DNA of 64,000 nucleotides, from positions 64,829-128,828 of the forward strand of contig JAFWFS010000027.1 in NCBI GenBank assembly GCA_017515475.1, given 5' to 3'. Below, piece after piece: positions 1-8,610 of this stretch (its first letter is position 1; each line of letters begins with the position of its first letter). The translations under genes and the position numbers were made by a program. The stretch is from Erysipelotrichaceae bacterium. GTDB taxonomy: Bacteria; Bacillota_I; Bacilli_A; Erysipelotrichales; Erysipelotrichaceae. Under the pieces are notes generated by a model, which saw only the letters and a program-made list of their open reading frames with translations, made no database searches and was not told the origin of the DNA.

Positions 1-2
1 TC

Positions 3-1544
3 TTGGCAATACTCCTTTTTATATGTGAGAAAAAACCCAAAATCTCTATAGGATGCAAAAGAACCGAACATAAGAAAAACAAGTCTTTTATTCTGACATA
101 CGTTCTTCTTTTTATTAGTTTCTTATTACTATTTATTTACCGTTATCTTTCACAGAATTATCCTGGATTGCCTTTTTCTCAACTGATATTTCATCTTTTT
201 ACCAATCACGAAGGAGCCAGTCAGGAAATCATGTTGAAGATCATTCTGGAATGTGCTGTTTATCCGCTGGGAGCAACTTTACTGTCAGGAATTCTTCTTT
301 CGTTTTTTATCAGATATTCAGTTTTATTCTTTAATCAGATTGGTTTTCTTATTCAAAGAAAACATGTGAATCTGATGTTGCTGGTTTTATCTTCAGCGTT
401 TTTCTTTTACCTAGGGGATAAGGTAGCCTTGTTTAAGTATATTGAAGGATCTTTTATCCATTCATCAATTTATGAAGAAGAATACGTAGATCCGTCAGAG
501 ATTTTCTTTGAATTTCCGGAAAAGAAAAGAAATCTGATCTATGTTTTTGTAGAGTCGTTGGAAATAGGAGATTATGCAATTGAAAACGGAGGAGCTTTTG
601 CTCAGAGTTGTATTCCTGAACTCTATGATCTGGCAGAAAACAACATCACTTTCAACAACAACAAAGGATACGACGTTCTGGATGGCTGTAGTTGGACAAT
701 AGCTTCAATGATTGGACAGACATCCGGGATTCCTCTTTCAACGCAGGGAATTTCCGGAGACATTATCAACCGGTACTCATATATGCCCGGTGCTTATTCT
801 TTGGGAGAAATACTGAATAAAGAAGGATATATAAATGAACTAATGTTTGGCTCTGATAAAGCTTTTGCCGGAAGAGATTACTTTTTTGAAAACCATGGCT
901 ATGAAATCAAGGATATCACTTATCTTAGAGAGATGGGTTATACAAATACAGAAAACGGCAATGAGTGGGGAGCGTTTGATTATCAGCTTTATGAGGCAGT
1001 AAAAGACGAACTGATTGAATTATCGGCTTTGAATGAACCTTTCAATCTGACGATGCTTACCGTGGATACGCATTTTCCTGGAGGTTTAGTTTGCCCATTT
1101 TGCAAAGAGGAGTATGAGAATCAATACGCAAACGTCTATGCGTGCGCCAGCAAACAGCTGGATTCTTTTATCGATTGGGTACAGAACCAGCCATTTTATG
1201 AAAATACAACCATAATCATCACGGGTGATCATCATACTATGGATAAGAGCTTTTTCAGTATAATTGATGAACATGGAGTTTCTAAAAAAGGTTATTATGT
1301 AATTATCAATCCAGCTGAAAACTGCACGCCAACAGAAAAAAGAGTATTGACAACCGTCGATTTTTTCCCTACGACAGTTGCATCATTGGGGATTCAGTGG
1401 AAAGAAAACCGCCTTGGATTAGGTGCAAATCTTTTTTCGGAAGAAGAAACACTGGCAGAGAAGTATGGGGTAGATGAGTTTAACAAGGTTCTTAACCAGT
1501 ATTCGGACTATTACAACAACATCATGTTAGGAAAAGCCGGCTGA
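3..1544 (+). CDS. OpgB/MdoB-like phosphoglycerol transferase (5' end probably outside window)
   Basis: This is a membrane enzyme of the alkaline-phosphatase/sulfatase fold that probably transfers glycerol-phosphate onto a cell-surface glycan. After about three hydrophobic segments (within residues 28-145) comes the extracellular catalytic domain, marked by NLIYVFVESLE, by DGCSWTIASMIGQTSG (nucleophile Thr in the WT pair, as in E. coli OpgB), by TVDTHFPGG and by the metal-binding ITGDHH. The OpgB-type WTIA and DTH motifs fit this branch better than classical LtaS. The frame is open to the window edge and the only start inside is a TTG at base 3 followed by a hydrophobic stretch, so the real start probably lies upstream. 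It is a paralogue of the gene at 3027, with the same domain order. A terminator overlaps its stop codon. Confidence 0.8.
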   Translation: MAILLFICEKKPKISIGCKRTEHKKNKSFILTYVLLFISFLLLFIYRYLSQNYPGLPFSQLIFHLFTNHEGASQEIMLKIILECAVYPLGATLLSGILLSFFIRYSVLFFNQIGFLIQRKHVNLMLLVLSSAFFFYLGDKVALFKYIEGSFIHSSIYEEEYVDPSEIFFEFPEKKRNLIYVFVESLEIGDYAIENGGAFAQSCIPELYDLAENNITFNNNKGYDVLDGCSWTIASMIGQTSGIPLSTQGISGDIINRYSYMPGAYSLGEILNKEGYINELMFGSDKAFAGRDYFFENHGYEIKDITYLREMGYTNTENGNEWGAFDYQLYEAVKDELIELSALNEPFNLTMLTVDTHFPGGLVCPFCKEEYENQYANVYACASKQLDSFIDWVQNQPFYENTTIIITGDHHTMDKSFFSIIDEHGVSKKGYYVIINPAENCTPTEKRVLTTVDFFPTTVASLGIQWKENRLGLGANLFSEEETLAEKYGVDEFNKVLNQYSDYYNNIMLGKAG

Positions 1545-1566
1545 TTTGCAATCGGCTGCTTTTTTT
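1535..1566 (+). terminator. Rho-independent terminator overlapping a stop codon
   Basis: The arms AGCCG (1535-1539) and CGGCT (1553-1557) form a short stem, followed by a T run at 1560-1566. The TGA stop of the phosphoglycerol transferase lies in the loop. Confidence 0.6.
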
Positions 1567-1581
1567 CATATTATATCCTTT

Positions 1582-2685
1582 GTGAGAAAACATAAGATAG
1601 AAAAAAAACAGATCAGGGCTTTATTGCTTGTGGTCCTGCTTCTGAGTGGATGTGCAACGAAAGAAAAGGAAGGAGATGTGAAAACCGGTTTTTTCAAGGA
1701 TTTGATCGGTATTATCACATCCCATATAGAAACGGTTGAACCAAAGAAAAAGCCGGAAGAGGAGTTCAGGATTAAGAATTCCGATCTCGGCTATATTCTT
1801 TATAATGCTTCAGAAAACTTTGGATACCGTTATGGACCGTCGATAATTGAGAATGAAGACGGATCTTTTGATGCTTGGTTCTCTTCGCCGGGCAACAGTA
1901 ATGACGAATGGGACTGGATCGTTTATCGTCACAGTTATGACGGAGTTCACTGGGACGAAGAAAGTGTAGTACTGAGACCAACGCCTGATTCGAAAGACAG
2001 CTGTTCCGTATGTGATCCAGGGGTTATTTGTTTTAACGGGTATTATTATCTAGCTTATACATCGACGAACGATTATGAAAGAAACGGTTATAATAATTCT
2101 ATTTTTGTTGCCAGAAGCATGTATCCAGACGGACCTTTTGAAAAATGGAACGGATCCGGTTGGGGCGGTAATCCTGAACCGATCATTGCCTACGAAGGCG
2201 ATCCATCCTATTGGGGAATCGGTGAGCCTAGCTTTGTAATTAAGGAGAATGAGCTTTACCTGTACTATTCGCATACCGATTCGATGGGAAGCTGCACAAG
2301 GCTTGCTAAAGCTGATCTTTCCGAGGATTGGCCTTTTACAATAGAAGACCAATGTATGGTTTTTAAATGGAAAGCGAACGATTCGCTGGATGTTGTCTAT
2401 GCGGAGGATATTGACAGGTTCCTGGCCTTTACGATCAAATACCGGATGGATACATCATCCCAGCTGATTCTGCTTGTTTCTTCAGACGGCAAGGAATTTG
2501 TGGAGGCAGACTGGACAAAAGACTTCCTGGAAGAATATGCGCATAACTGCGGTGTTTCAAAAAGAGAAAACGGGCATATTGTTGTTGATGACGATGAGCC
2601 GTTGATTGGCTTCGCCTACGGAAAAAACTGGGGCAGATGGGCTACAAAGATCGCAAGGATCTGGATCAAGTATTCGCTCAAGTAA
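1582..2685 (+). CDS. Lipoprotein with GH43-like five-bladed propeller
   Basis: This is a predicted surface lipoprotein. From a GTG start at 1582 the protein begins with a basic segment and hydrophobic core ending in the lipobox LLSGC. An upstream in-frame TTG at 1546 would add 12 residues but lies inside the terminator hairpin of the previous gene, so I prefer 1582; neither start has a clear ribosome-binding site. The mature part has repeated blade-like motifs (RYGPSIIENEDGSFDAWFSS, YYYLAYTS, GEPSFVIKENELYLYYSH, IGFAYG) typical of five-bladed propellers of the GH43/GH62 kind. It may cut or bind a surface glycan made by the neighbouring genes. Substrate and catalytic acids are not certain, so a non-catalytic binding role is possible. 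Confidence 0.6.
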   Translation: MRKHKIEKKQIRALLLVVLLLSGCATKEKEGDVKTGFFKDLIGIITSHIETVEPKKKPEEEFRIKNSDLGYILYNASENFGYRYGPSIIENEDGSFDAWFSSPGNSNDEWDWIVYRHSYDGVHWDEESVVLRPTPDSKDSCSVCDPGVICFNGYYYLAYTSTNDYERNGYNNSIFVARSMYPDGPFEKWNGSGWGGNPEPIIAYEGDPSYWGIGEPSFVIKENELYLYYSHTDSMGSCTRLAKADLSEDWPFTIEDQCMVFKWKANDSLDVVYAEDIDRFLAFTIKYRMDTSSQLILLVSSDGKEFVEADWTKDFLEEYAHNCGVSKRENGHIVVDDDEPLIGFAYGKNWGRWATKIARIWIKYSLK

Positions 2686-2692
2686 GGTTTCT

Positions 2693-2700
2693 GCTATAAT
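2693..2700 (+). promoter_or_regulatory. Extended -10 promoter for the 2726 operon
   Basis: TGCTATAAT is a perfect extended -10 element ending at 2700, 25 bases before the ATG at 2726. No good -35 is visible, as is common for extended -10 promoters. It would drive the small membrane protein and the second phosphoglycerol transferase. Confidence 0.55.
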
Positions 2701-2725
2701 TTTATAGGATATGGAGGGATGATAT

Positions 2726-3040
2726 ATGGAAAGCCTGGTACTACTGATTCCAAGTATTATTTCGGTTTTTATTTACTATCATTATGATTCACAGAAGAAA
2801 TCGATCGTCTATCTGTTCTACTATGGCATTTTTGCTCTGATAAACAACGTACTGTTTTTTGGAATACTTTATATCATTCGGGGAAGTGAATTCGTAATTG
2901 ATTTTTCTCAGTTCCCGATTTTAACAAGCATGAAATATCTCGGCTTTGCCGTTGCGATTGCCATTGTACCGACTTACATGTTCGTGATTCTTAAGAAAAA
3001 ACTGAAACTGAAAGTAGAGTATAAGGATGAGAAAGCTTAA
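2726..3040 (+). CDS. Small membrane protein, three predicted helices
   Basis: This 104-residue protein has three hydrophobic segments (about residues 2-17, 24-48 and 68-90) and a lysine-rich C-terminus. The ATG follows a good ribosome-binding site (GGAGGG). Its last 14 bases overlap the start of the phosphoglycerol transferase at 3027, so the two are probably translationally coupled and may form a complex. I do not recognise a family. Small proteins encoded just before glycan-modifying transferases are sometimes flippase-like or assembly partners, but nothing in the sequence proves that here. Confidence 0.65.
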   Translation: MESLVLLIPSIISVFIYYHYDSQKKSIVYLFYYGIFALINNVLFFGILYIIRGSEFVIDFSQFPILTSMKYLGFAVAIAIVPTYMFVILKKKLKLKVEYKDEKA

Positions 3041-4511
3041 ACCGGTACTCTTCTTTCTGCTTCTGTTCATCAGCCTTGCGTCGATCAGCGGAGTCATTTA
3101 CGCTTTCAGCAATTTTGCATTTGAAACAAATCCACTGGAGCAGATCATATTTCACATCATGGTTCCAACCTATGGAACAGGTTCGGCTTTTGTCAAGGGG
3201 ATACTGGTGCAATGCGTTATCCTTCCGTTTGCAGTCGCTTTTTTTCTTGTTTATGTCATCTACAACAAAACGTCCTATTTCGAGTTTTCCATTCTAGACC
3301 GCTATAACTTTAGACCGTTTCTGTATCTTAAGAAGCATCGCTTCCTGCTTGCTTCAATGTTCTGCGTCATTTCTTTAGCGATATGCCTTTATCGGATCGG
3401 CTTTTTTGGGTATATTGATAATCTTACAAAGAGTACGACTTTGTACGAAGATGAATATGTTGATCCTAGCCAGATCGAATTCACATTTCCAGAAAAGAAG
3501 AGAAACCTGATTTATATCTTTTTAGAATCGGTTGAAACAAGCGACTATTCATATGACGAAGGTGGAGCCTTCCCTGAAAACTACATTCCGGAACTGTATC
3601 AGTTGGCACAGGATAACATTACTTTCAACGACAATCAGGGATATTATGTCCTATCTGATACTGGCTGGACAGTAGCTGCAATGATTGCCCATACCAGTGG
3701 CATCAACCTGTCTATTCCAATTGATGGAAACTCCTATATTTCCGATTCCAGATTTCTTGTTGGCGCGTACAGCATTGGCGAGATCTTGGAAAAAGAGGGT
3801 TATACGAATGAGTTGCTGATCGGCTCGGATGCGTCTTTCGGCGGCAGAAGGGACTATTTCACCCAGCATGGACATTATCTGATTCACGACTATAACTGGT
3901 CGGTAGATACGGGGCTGATCGATTATTACGAATGGTGGGGTTTCGAGGATTTCAAACTATTTGAGTTTGCCAAAAACGATCTGTTAGAACTGGCTGAAAA
4001 AGATGAACCGTTCAACTTGACCCTTCTGACGGTCGATTCGCATCATATGGGTGGATATACTTGCAAACTTTGCAGAGATGATTACGACATCTATTCTTTA
4101 GCCAATGTGTTCGCCTGTACCAGCAGACAGACCTGCGAGTTTGTGGAATGGGTGCAGCAGCAGGATTTCTACGAGAATACGACAATCATTATCGTAGGAG
4201 ATCACTGTTCCATGGACACTACCTGGGGAGGAAAGATGCCGGAAGACTATCAGCGGAAAGTGTACTACACGATCATCAACCCGGCAGAAGGATGTGTACC
4301 GACACAGGACAGAAAACTGAATACGGCCGATTTCTATCCGACAACGGTAGCATCTTTAGGCATAACCTGGAAAGGCGATCGTCTTGGTTTGGGAACGAAT
4401 CTTTTCTCCGAAACGGAAACGCTGGTCGAGAAGTATGGTTTAGAAGAACTAAACCGTCTAGCAAGCAAGCATTCCCGATACTATGAAAAACATATCCTTT
4501 ACGGCGAATAG
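3027..4511 (+). CDS. OpgB/MdoB-like phosphoglycerol transferase, second copy
   Basis: This 494-residue paralogue of the gene at 3 has an N-terminal helix starting at about residue 7, two further helices up to about residue 130, then the extracellular catalytic domain. Key motifs are NLIYIFLESVE, GWTVAAMIAHTSG (nucleophile Thr), TVDSHHMGG and VGDHCSMD (metal ligands). The C-terminal part with ADFYPTTVASLGI and GDRLGLGTNLF closely matches the first copy. It is coupled to the small membrane protein by a 14-base overlap. Two copies in one polymer locus suggest different acceptors or positions of glycerol-phosphate decoration. In streptococci a related enzyme (GacH) adds glycerol-phosphate to a rhamnose polysaccharide, which fits the rhamnose genes downstream. 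Confidence 0.8.
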   Translation: MRKLKPVLFFLLLFISLASISGVIYAFSNFAFETNPLEQIIFHIMVPTYGTGSAFVKGILVQCVILPFAVAFFLVYVIYNKTSYFEFSILDRYNFRPFLYLKKHRFLLASMFCVISLAICLYRIGFFGYIDNLTKSTTLYEDEYVDPSQIEFTFPEKKRNLIYIFLESVETSDYSYDEGGAFPENYIPELYQLAQDNITFNDNQGYYVLSDTGWTVAAMIAHTSGINLSIPIDGNSYISDSRFLVGAYSIGEILEKEGYTNELLIGSDASFGGRRDYFTQHGHYLIHDYNWSVDTGLIDYYEWWGFEDFKLFEFAKNDLLELAEKDEPFNLTLLTVDSHHMGGYTCKLCRDDYDIYSLANVFACTSRQTCEFVEWVQQQDFYENTTIIIVGDHCSMDTTWGGKMPEDYQRKVYYTIINPAEGCVPTQDRKLNTADFYPTTVASLGITWKGDRLGLGTNLFSETETLVEKYGLEELNRLASKHSRYYEKHILYGE

Positions 4512-4555
4512 AATAAGGCTTTGTTTACGTATAAAAATCAATTAAAATAAAAGAA

Positions 4556-5242
4556 GTGAAATACAGAAACGAATGGAAATACTACTGTAGCAATGCGAAG
4601 ATGAGCGCTATCGATGCGAAACTGAAGCGCGTTTTAAAACTGGATCCGCATTCCGTTGACGGAATGTACGCCATCAACAGTCTGTATTTCGATGATTTCA
4701 AGAATTCCTGTGCCCGAGACAACGAGGCGGGAGAGTATAAACGGTCGAAATGGCGGATCCGTTTCTATGGAAACGATCTAAACTACATCGTTCTGGAAAA
4801 GAAGATCAAACTGTTCGGCATGTGCGGAAAAAAGAGCTGTACCATCAGCAGAGGTACAGCCGAGAAGATCATAAAGGGAGATGTTTCTGAAGTCTTCTGG
4901 AACAGCGAAAGTAAACTGTTGAAACTGTTCTGCATTGACATCATGACAAACGGCTATCGTCCGAAGACCATCGTCAGCTATGAAAGAAGAGCCTATCTGG
5001 AACCGATCTCCAACGTCAGGATTACCCTGGACAGGAATATCAGCGGTTCCAACGAAACGGACAAGTTTCTGGATAACGATTATCTCAGGGTACCGTTGCT
5101 GGAAAAAGATATGCATATCCTGGAAGTGAAATTTGACGACATCCTGCCGGCTTATATCCAGCAGGCATCCTATATTCGAGGCCTTCAGCAGACCTCGTTC
5201 AGTAAGTATTATTTGTGTAGAAAATCAGTGGAGGGGAAATAA
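4556..5242 (+). CDS. VTC-domain (polyphosphate polymerase-like) protein
   Basis: This 228-residue soluble protein matches the VTC domain, the catalytic tunnel-fold domain of polyphosphate polymerases. Signature elements are KYRNEWKYYC at the start, INSLYFDD, the basic strand KRSKWRIRFYG, LEKKIK, the acidic LEVKFDD near residue 190, and the terminal SFSKYYLCRKS with the conserved Lys. The set of Arg, Lys and Glu expected in the active tunnel appears complete by eye. The start is a GTG at 4556 with only a weak AAAAGAA site in front. It lies three bases before a DUF4956 membrane protein and is followed by a CotH kinase gene, an arrangement I recognise from other bacteria. It probably makes polyphosphate or a related phosphate polymer; the true product is unknown. 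Confidence 0.8.
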   Translation: MKYRNEWKYYCSNAKMSAIDAKLKRVLKLDPHSVDGMYAINSLYFDDFKNSCARDNEAGEYKRSKWRIRFYGNDLNYIVLEKKIKLFGMCGKKSCTISRGTAEKIIKGDVSEVFWNSESKLLKLFCIDIMTNGYRPKTIVSYERRAYLEPISNVRITLDRNISGSNETDKFLDNDYLRVPLLEKDMHILEVKFDDILPAYIQQASYIRGLQQTSFSKYYLCRKSVEGK

Positions 5243-5244
5243 AC

Positions 5245-5925
5245 ATGATGAACTGGTTAAATAACGTATTAGAAACGATTGGGGCTCAATTCTCAAACGC
5301 CAATCTGAATTCGATTGAGATCGGTGCGATGCTTCTAATGATCATGGTGCTATCGCTTTATGAGTTTCTGGTATATCGTTTCGTATCGCACCGTTCTTTC
5401 TACAACATGTCTTTTCATGTTTCGATCATCGTAATCCCGTTCTTTATCGGAGCGATCGTCAAGAGCCTGCAGTCCAATCTGGCCATTACCCTGGGTACGA
5501 TCGGTGCTTTGGCCATCATCCGTTTCCGTACAGCGGTAAAGGACCCGGTAGACATCATCTACATCCTCTGGAGCGTATTCATCGGTATCTGCTGCGGCTG
5601 TTCCCTGTATGAACTGTGCGTCTATACCTCCTTGCTGGTTACATTGATCCTGCTTGTTATCAATATCTTTGCGGGAAAGGTTTTCTCGAACCCTTACTAT
5701 CTGGTCATCAACAGTTCGAAAGACATTGAAAAAGAAGTCAACGAGCTTCTGAAACAGAACAAGGTTCGCTATCGTCTCAAGAGCAGAAATTATCTTTCCA
5801 ACGGCGTTGATTATGTATATGAGATGAGAACCAGAACACCGAAAGAGCTGGCAAAACAGCTGAATACGGCAGAATGTATTACGAAGTTTTCGATTGTCGA
5901 ATTCGACAACAACGACATCATATAA
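5245..5925 (+). CDS. DUF4956 membrane protein
   Basis: This 226-residue protein has four hydrophobic segments (about residues 24-48, 60-72, 80-95, 105-145) and a soluble C-terminal domain. The motif IGALAIIRFRTAVKDPVD is the hallmark of the DUF4956 family, which is often encoded beside VTC-domain proteins. The ATG follows a strong GGAGGGG site two bases after the VTC stop, so the two are surely co-expressed. By analogy with eukaryotic VTC complexes, where soluble polymerase domains are tied to membrane subunits, it may be the membrane partner or exporter of the polymerase. That role is an inference. Confidence 0.8.
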   Translation: MMNWLNNVLETIGAQFSNANLNSIEIGAMLLMIMVLSLYEFLVYRFVSHRSFYNMSFHVSIIVIPFFIGAIVKSLQSNLAITLGTIGALAIIRFRTAVKDPVDIIYILWSVFIGICCGCSLYELCVYTSLLVTLILLVINIFAGKVFSNPYYLVINSSKDIEKEVNELLKQNKVRYRLKSRNYLSNGVDYVYEMRTRTPKELAKQLNTAECITKFSIVEFDNNDII

Positions 5926-5933
5926 ATCGATAA

Positions 5934-7568
5934 ATGAATAAAAGGATCTTACGAGTATTATTGTTGGTCATCACGGTTGCGACAGCTGTGTGCTTTTTTG
6001 TGTACTTCAACTACGAGAGATCCTTTTCTTCTTTGGCCATCAGTCAGAGCGAATATAATACGATCAAATCGGCAAGAAGAGAGAAAAAAGATCTGGCCGA
6101 AACAGTATCCTTTAACGGTTATCCTCTGTTTTATGACGAAACAGGAAGATGCTACTATTATTCCTTGATTGAAGAAAGCCGGTATTCCCACGATCCCGGT
6201 GTCAGCTGGAACAATAAAAAAGTTAAAATCTGTTTTGATCATGTGCAGATAACGGATGAAATGATCCATCAGAATGAAAGAATAAAGATGCTGGTGTATG
6301 ATGATCGTTACTACGGCGAATACGATATTGTCTGCACAAATCTTCCACTTATCAACATTGAGGTCAACGATGAGATTCAAAAAGAAACGAGAACAGACAT
6401 GAAGTTTACCCTGTTTGATAATCGCAGGGGAGCAGTCCACAGAATGATTTCTTCCGATGGAAAGATCAATGTCAAAGGACATACGACTGCAAGCTATGAT
6501 AAAAAGAGCTTCCGTCTGCGCTTCTTCCAGGAATCTTTGGGTGGCAATACCAGACAGAACGATCTCTCGCTTCTGGGAATGCGAAGAGATGATGACTATA
6601 TCCTTTACGCCGGATATAATGATCAGGAAAAGATCAGGAACGTTTTCAACTGCCGTCTCTGGTATGATGTCAATGCCGGAGACAATTCTCTCGGCATAAA
6701 AAACGGCATGTATTACAAGTATGTCGAACTATTCATGAACGGTGAATACTGGGGACTTTATGCCCTGGGCTTTCCGATCGATGCCAAACAGATGCAGATC
6801 GATGCCGAAACAATCGGAACAGAGCTGGAAGAGAACCTGTATCAGAAAAACGAATGGCTGGTTGAACCGGAAGAAGGAGACGAGACGCCTGCTGCTGAAA
6901 TCGATTTTTCCAATAATGATCCAATCGAAAAATACGAACTGAAAACAAACAAAGACAGTGCCATTGCTTGGAGATTCCTTAAAGAGTACTACAGAACCAT
7001 CATGACCGGAAATGATCCTAAAGAGATTTACGATATGATTGATCTGAACAGTGCCATTGATGTTTACCTGTATGTATCTTTGATTCAGGGAACCGATAAT
7101 TCCCTTGGTTACCAGTTTAAAAACATGTATCTCTGCTCCAAAGTCTATAACGGCAGGCTGATTATGGTTTATACACCATGGGATATGGATATTACCTGGG
7201 GAAACTACTGGTCTTATACTGCAAAGAACTATACCAACAAATACTATCTGGATGCCGATTCGTACAAGAAACCGATGCTGATGAATCCGGTGCAGTATTT
7301 GCTGGAACTGAACGATCCGCAGATCAAAGGACACATCAGAGAGCGTTATACTTATCTTAGAAACAACGGGTGGTCCAATGAAAGCGTCCTGCAGATTCTG
7401 AATGGGTATGAAAAAGACATCTATGTTTCCGGTGCATATTCCCGGGACAAGGACAGATGGCCAAAGGGAACCTTCAGCAGTGAAGATGTTGAATTGAGTA
7501 GATTCAAGGAATATGTTATAAACCGTCTTGCTTATTTTGATACATTCGTAAAAGAAATAACAGAATGA
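5934..7568 (+). CDS. CotH-family secreted protein kinase-like protein
   Basis: This 544-residue protein has an N-terminal signal-anchor helix (about residues 5-25), so it acts outside the membrane. The CotH kinase fold is shown by KGHTTASYDKKSFRLRF, LSLLGMRRDDDYILYAGY, the NGEYWGLYALG strand, and the metal-binding PWDMDITWGN near residue 415. In Bacillus, CotH phosphorylates spore-coat proteins; this organism shows no sporulation genes here, so another extracellular substrate is likely. It is separated by eight bases from the DUF4956 gene and completes the VTC/DUF4956/CotH trio. Whether it phosphorylates proteins or acts on the surface polymer is unknown. Confidence 0.8.
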   Translation: MNKRILRVLLLVITVATAVCFFVYFNYERSFSSLAISQSEYNTIKSARREKKDLAETVSFNGYPLFYDETGRCYYYSLIEESRYSHDPGVSWNNKKVKICFDHVQITDEMIHQNERIKMLVYDDRYYGEYDIVCTNLPLINIEVNDEIQKETRTDMKFTLFDNRRGAVHRMISSDGKINVKGHTTASYDKKSFRLRFFQESLGGNTRQNDLSLLGMRRDDDYILYAGYNDQEKIRNVFNCRLWYDVNAGDNSLGIKNGMYYKYVELFMNGEYWGLYALGFPIDAKQMQIDAETIGTELEENLYQKNEWLVEPEEGDETPAAEIDFSNNDPIEKYELKTNKDSAIAWRFLKEYYRTIMTGNDPKEIYDMIDLNSAIDVYLYVSLIQGTDNSLGYQFKNMYLCSKVYNGRLIMVYTPWDMDITWGNYWSYTAKNYTNKYYLDADSYKKPMLMNPVQYLLELNDPQIKGHIRERYTYLRNNGWSNESVLQILNGYEKDIYVSGAYSRDKDRWPKGTFSSEDVELSRFKEYVINRLAYFDTFVKEITE

Positions 7569-7584
7569 AATAGGAGAGTGAACA

Positions 7585-8604
7585 ATGAAACTGTTAGTTA
7601 CTGGTGCCGCCGGCTTTATCGGCTCAAATTTCGTCTATTATGAACTGGACAAGCATCCTGAAGATGAGATTGTTGCTTTAGATCTTTTGACCTATGCAGG
7701 AAATCTGAAGAATCTGGACGGATGTAAAGATAATCCGCATTTTAAGTTTGTCAAAATGGATATCAGAGACAGAGAGAATATCTACAGACTTTTTGAAGAA
7801 GAAAGATTTGATATCGTCATCAACTTCGCTGCCGAGTCCCACGTGGACAGATCCATCGAAGATCCGGAAGTGTTTCTCAAGACCAACATCATCGGAACGG
7901 AAGTCCTGATGGATGCATCGCTGAAATACGGTGTCAAGAGATATCATCAGGTATCGACGGATGAAGTTTATGGAGACCTGCCTTTAGAGGCTACAGACCT
8001 CTTTTTCACAGAAACGACACCTTTACATACTAGCTCTCCTTATTCTGCTTCCAAGGCTTCTGCAGACCTTCTGGTAATGGCCTACCACAGGACTTTCGGA
8101 CTGAATATGACGATTACGAGATGCTCCAACAACTACGGTCCTTACCAGTTCCCGGAAAAGCTGATCCCTTTGATGATCAACAATGCCAGACACGACAAGT
8201 CGCTTCCTGTCTATGGAGAAGGACTGAACGTCAGAGACTGGCTGCATGTCTACGACCATTGTGCCGGCATTGATCTGGTCATGCGCAACGGAAGAAACGG
8301 GGAAGTCTACAATATCGGTGGACACAACGAGAGGCAGAACATTGAAGTCGTCAAGACGATTTTAAGAGAACTGAACAAACCGGAGTCTTTGATTACCTAT
8401 GTCAAGGATAGAAGAGGTCACGACTTAAGATACGCGATCGATCCAACCAAAATTGAGACGGAGCTTGGCTGGAAACCGAAATACAATTTCGAATCCGGAA
8501 TCAAGGAGACCATCCAATGGTATATGGATCACCAGGAGTGGATGGATGATGTCACATCTGGCGATTACCTGAAGTATTATGAGGAAATGTATTCCAAGAA
8601 ATAA
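7585..8604 (+). CDS. rfbB: dTDP-glucose 4,6-dehydratase RfbB (RmlB)
   Basis: This short-chain dehydrogenase-type enzyme converts dTDP-glucose to dTDP-4-keto-6-deoxyglucose, the second step of dTDP-L-rhamnose synthesis. The NAD site is TGAAGFIGSNF at residues 6-16. The catalytic STDEVYG and YSASKAS (Tyr/Lys) motifs are present, and NNYGPYQFPEKLIP is typical of the family. At 339 residues it has the usual length. It starts with ATG after AGGAGAG and is followed six bases later by rfbD. The first and third pathway genes (rfbA, rfbC) are not in the window. Confidence 0.95.
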   Translation: MKLLVTGAAGFIGSNFVYYELDKHPEDEIVALDLLTYAGNLKNLDGCKDNPHFKFVKMDIRDRENIYRLFEEERFDIVINFAAESHVDRSIEDPEVFLKTNIIGTEVLMDASLKYGVKRYHQVSTDEVYGDLPLEATDLFFTETTPLHTSSPYSASKASADLLVMAYHRTFGLNMTITRCSNNYGPYQFPEKLIPLMINNARHDKSLPVYGEGLNVRDWLHVYDHCAGIDLVMRNGRNGEVYNIGGHNERQNIEVVKTILRELNKPESLITYVKDRRGHDLRYAIDPTKIETELGWKPKYNFESGIKETIQWYMDHQEWMDDVTSGDYLKYYEEMYSKK

Positions 8605-8610
8605 AACGAT

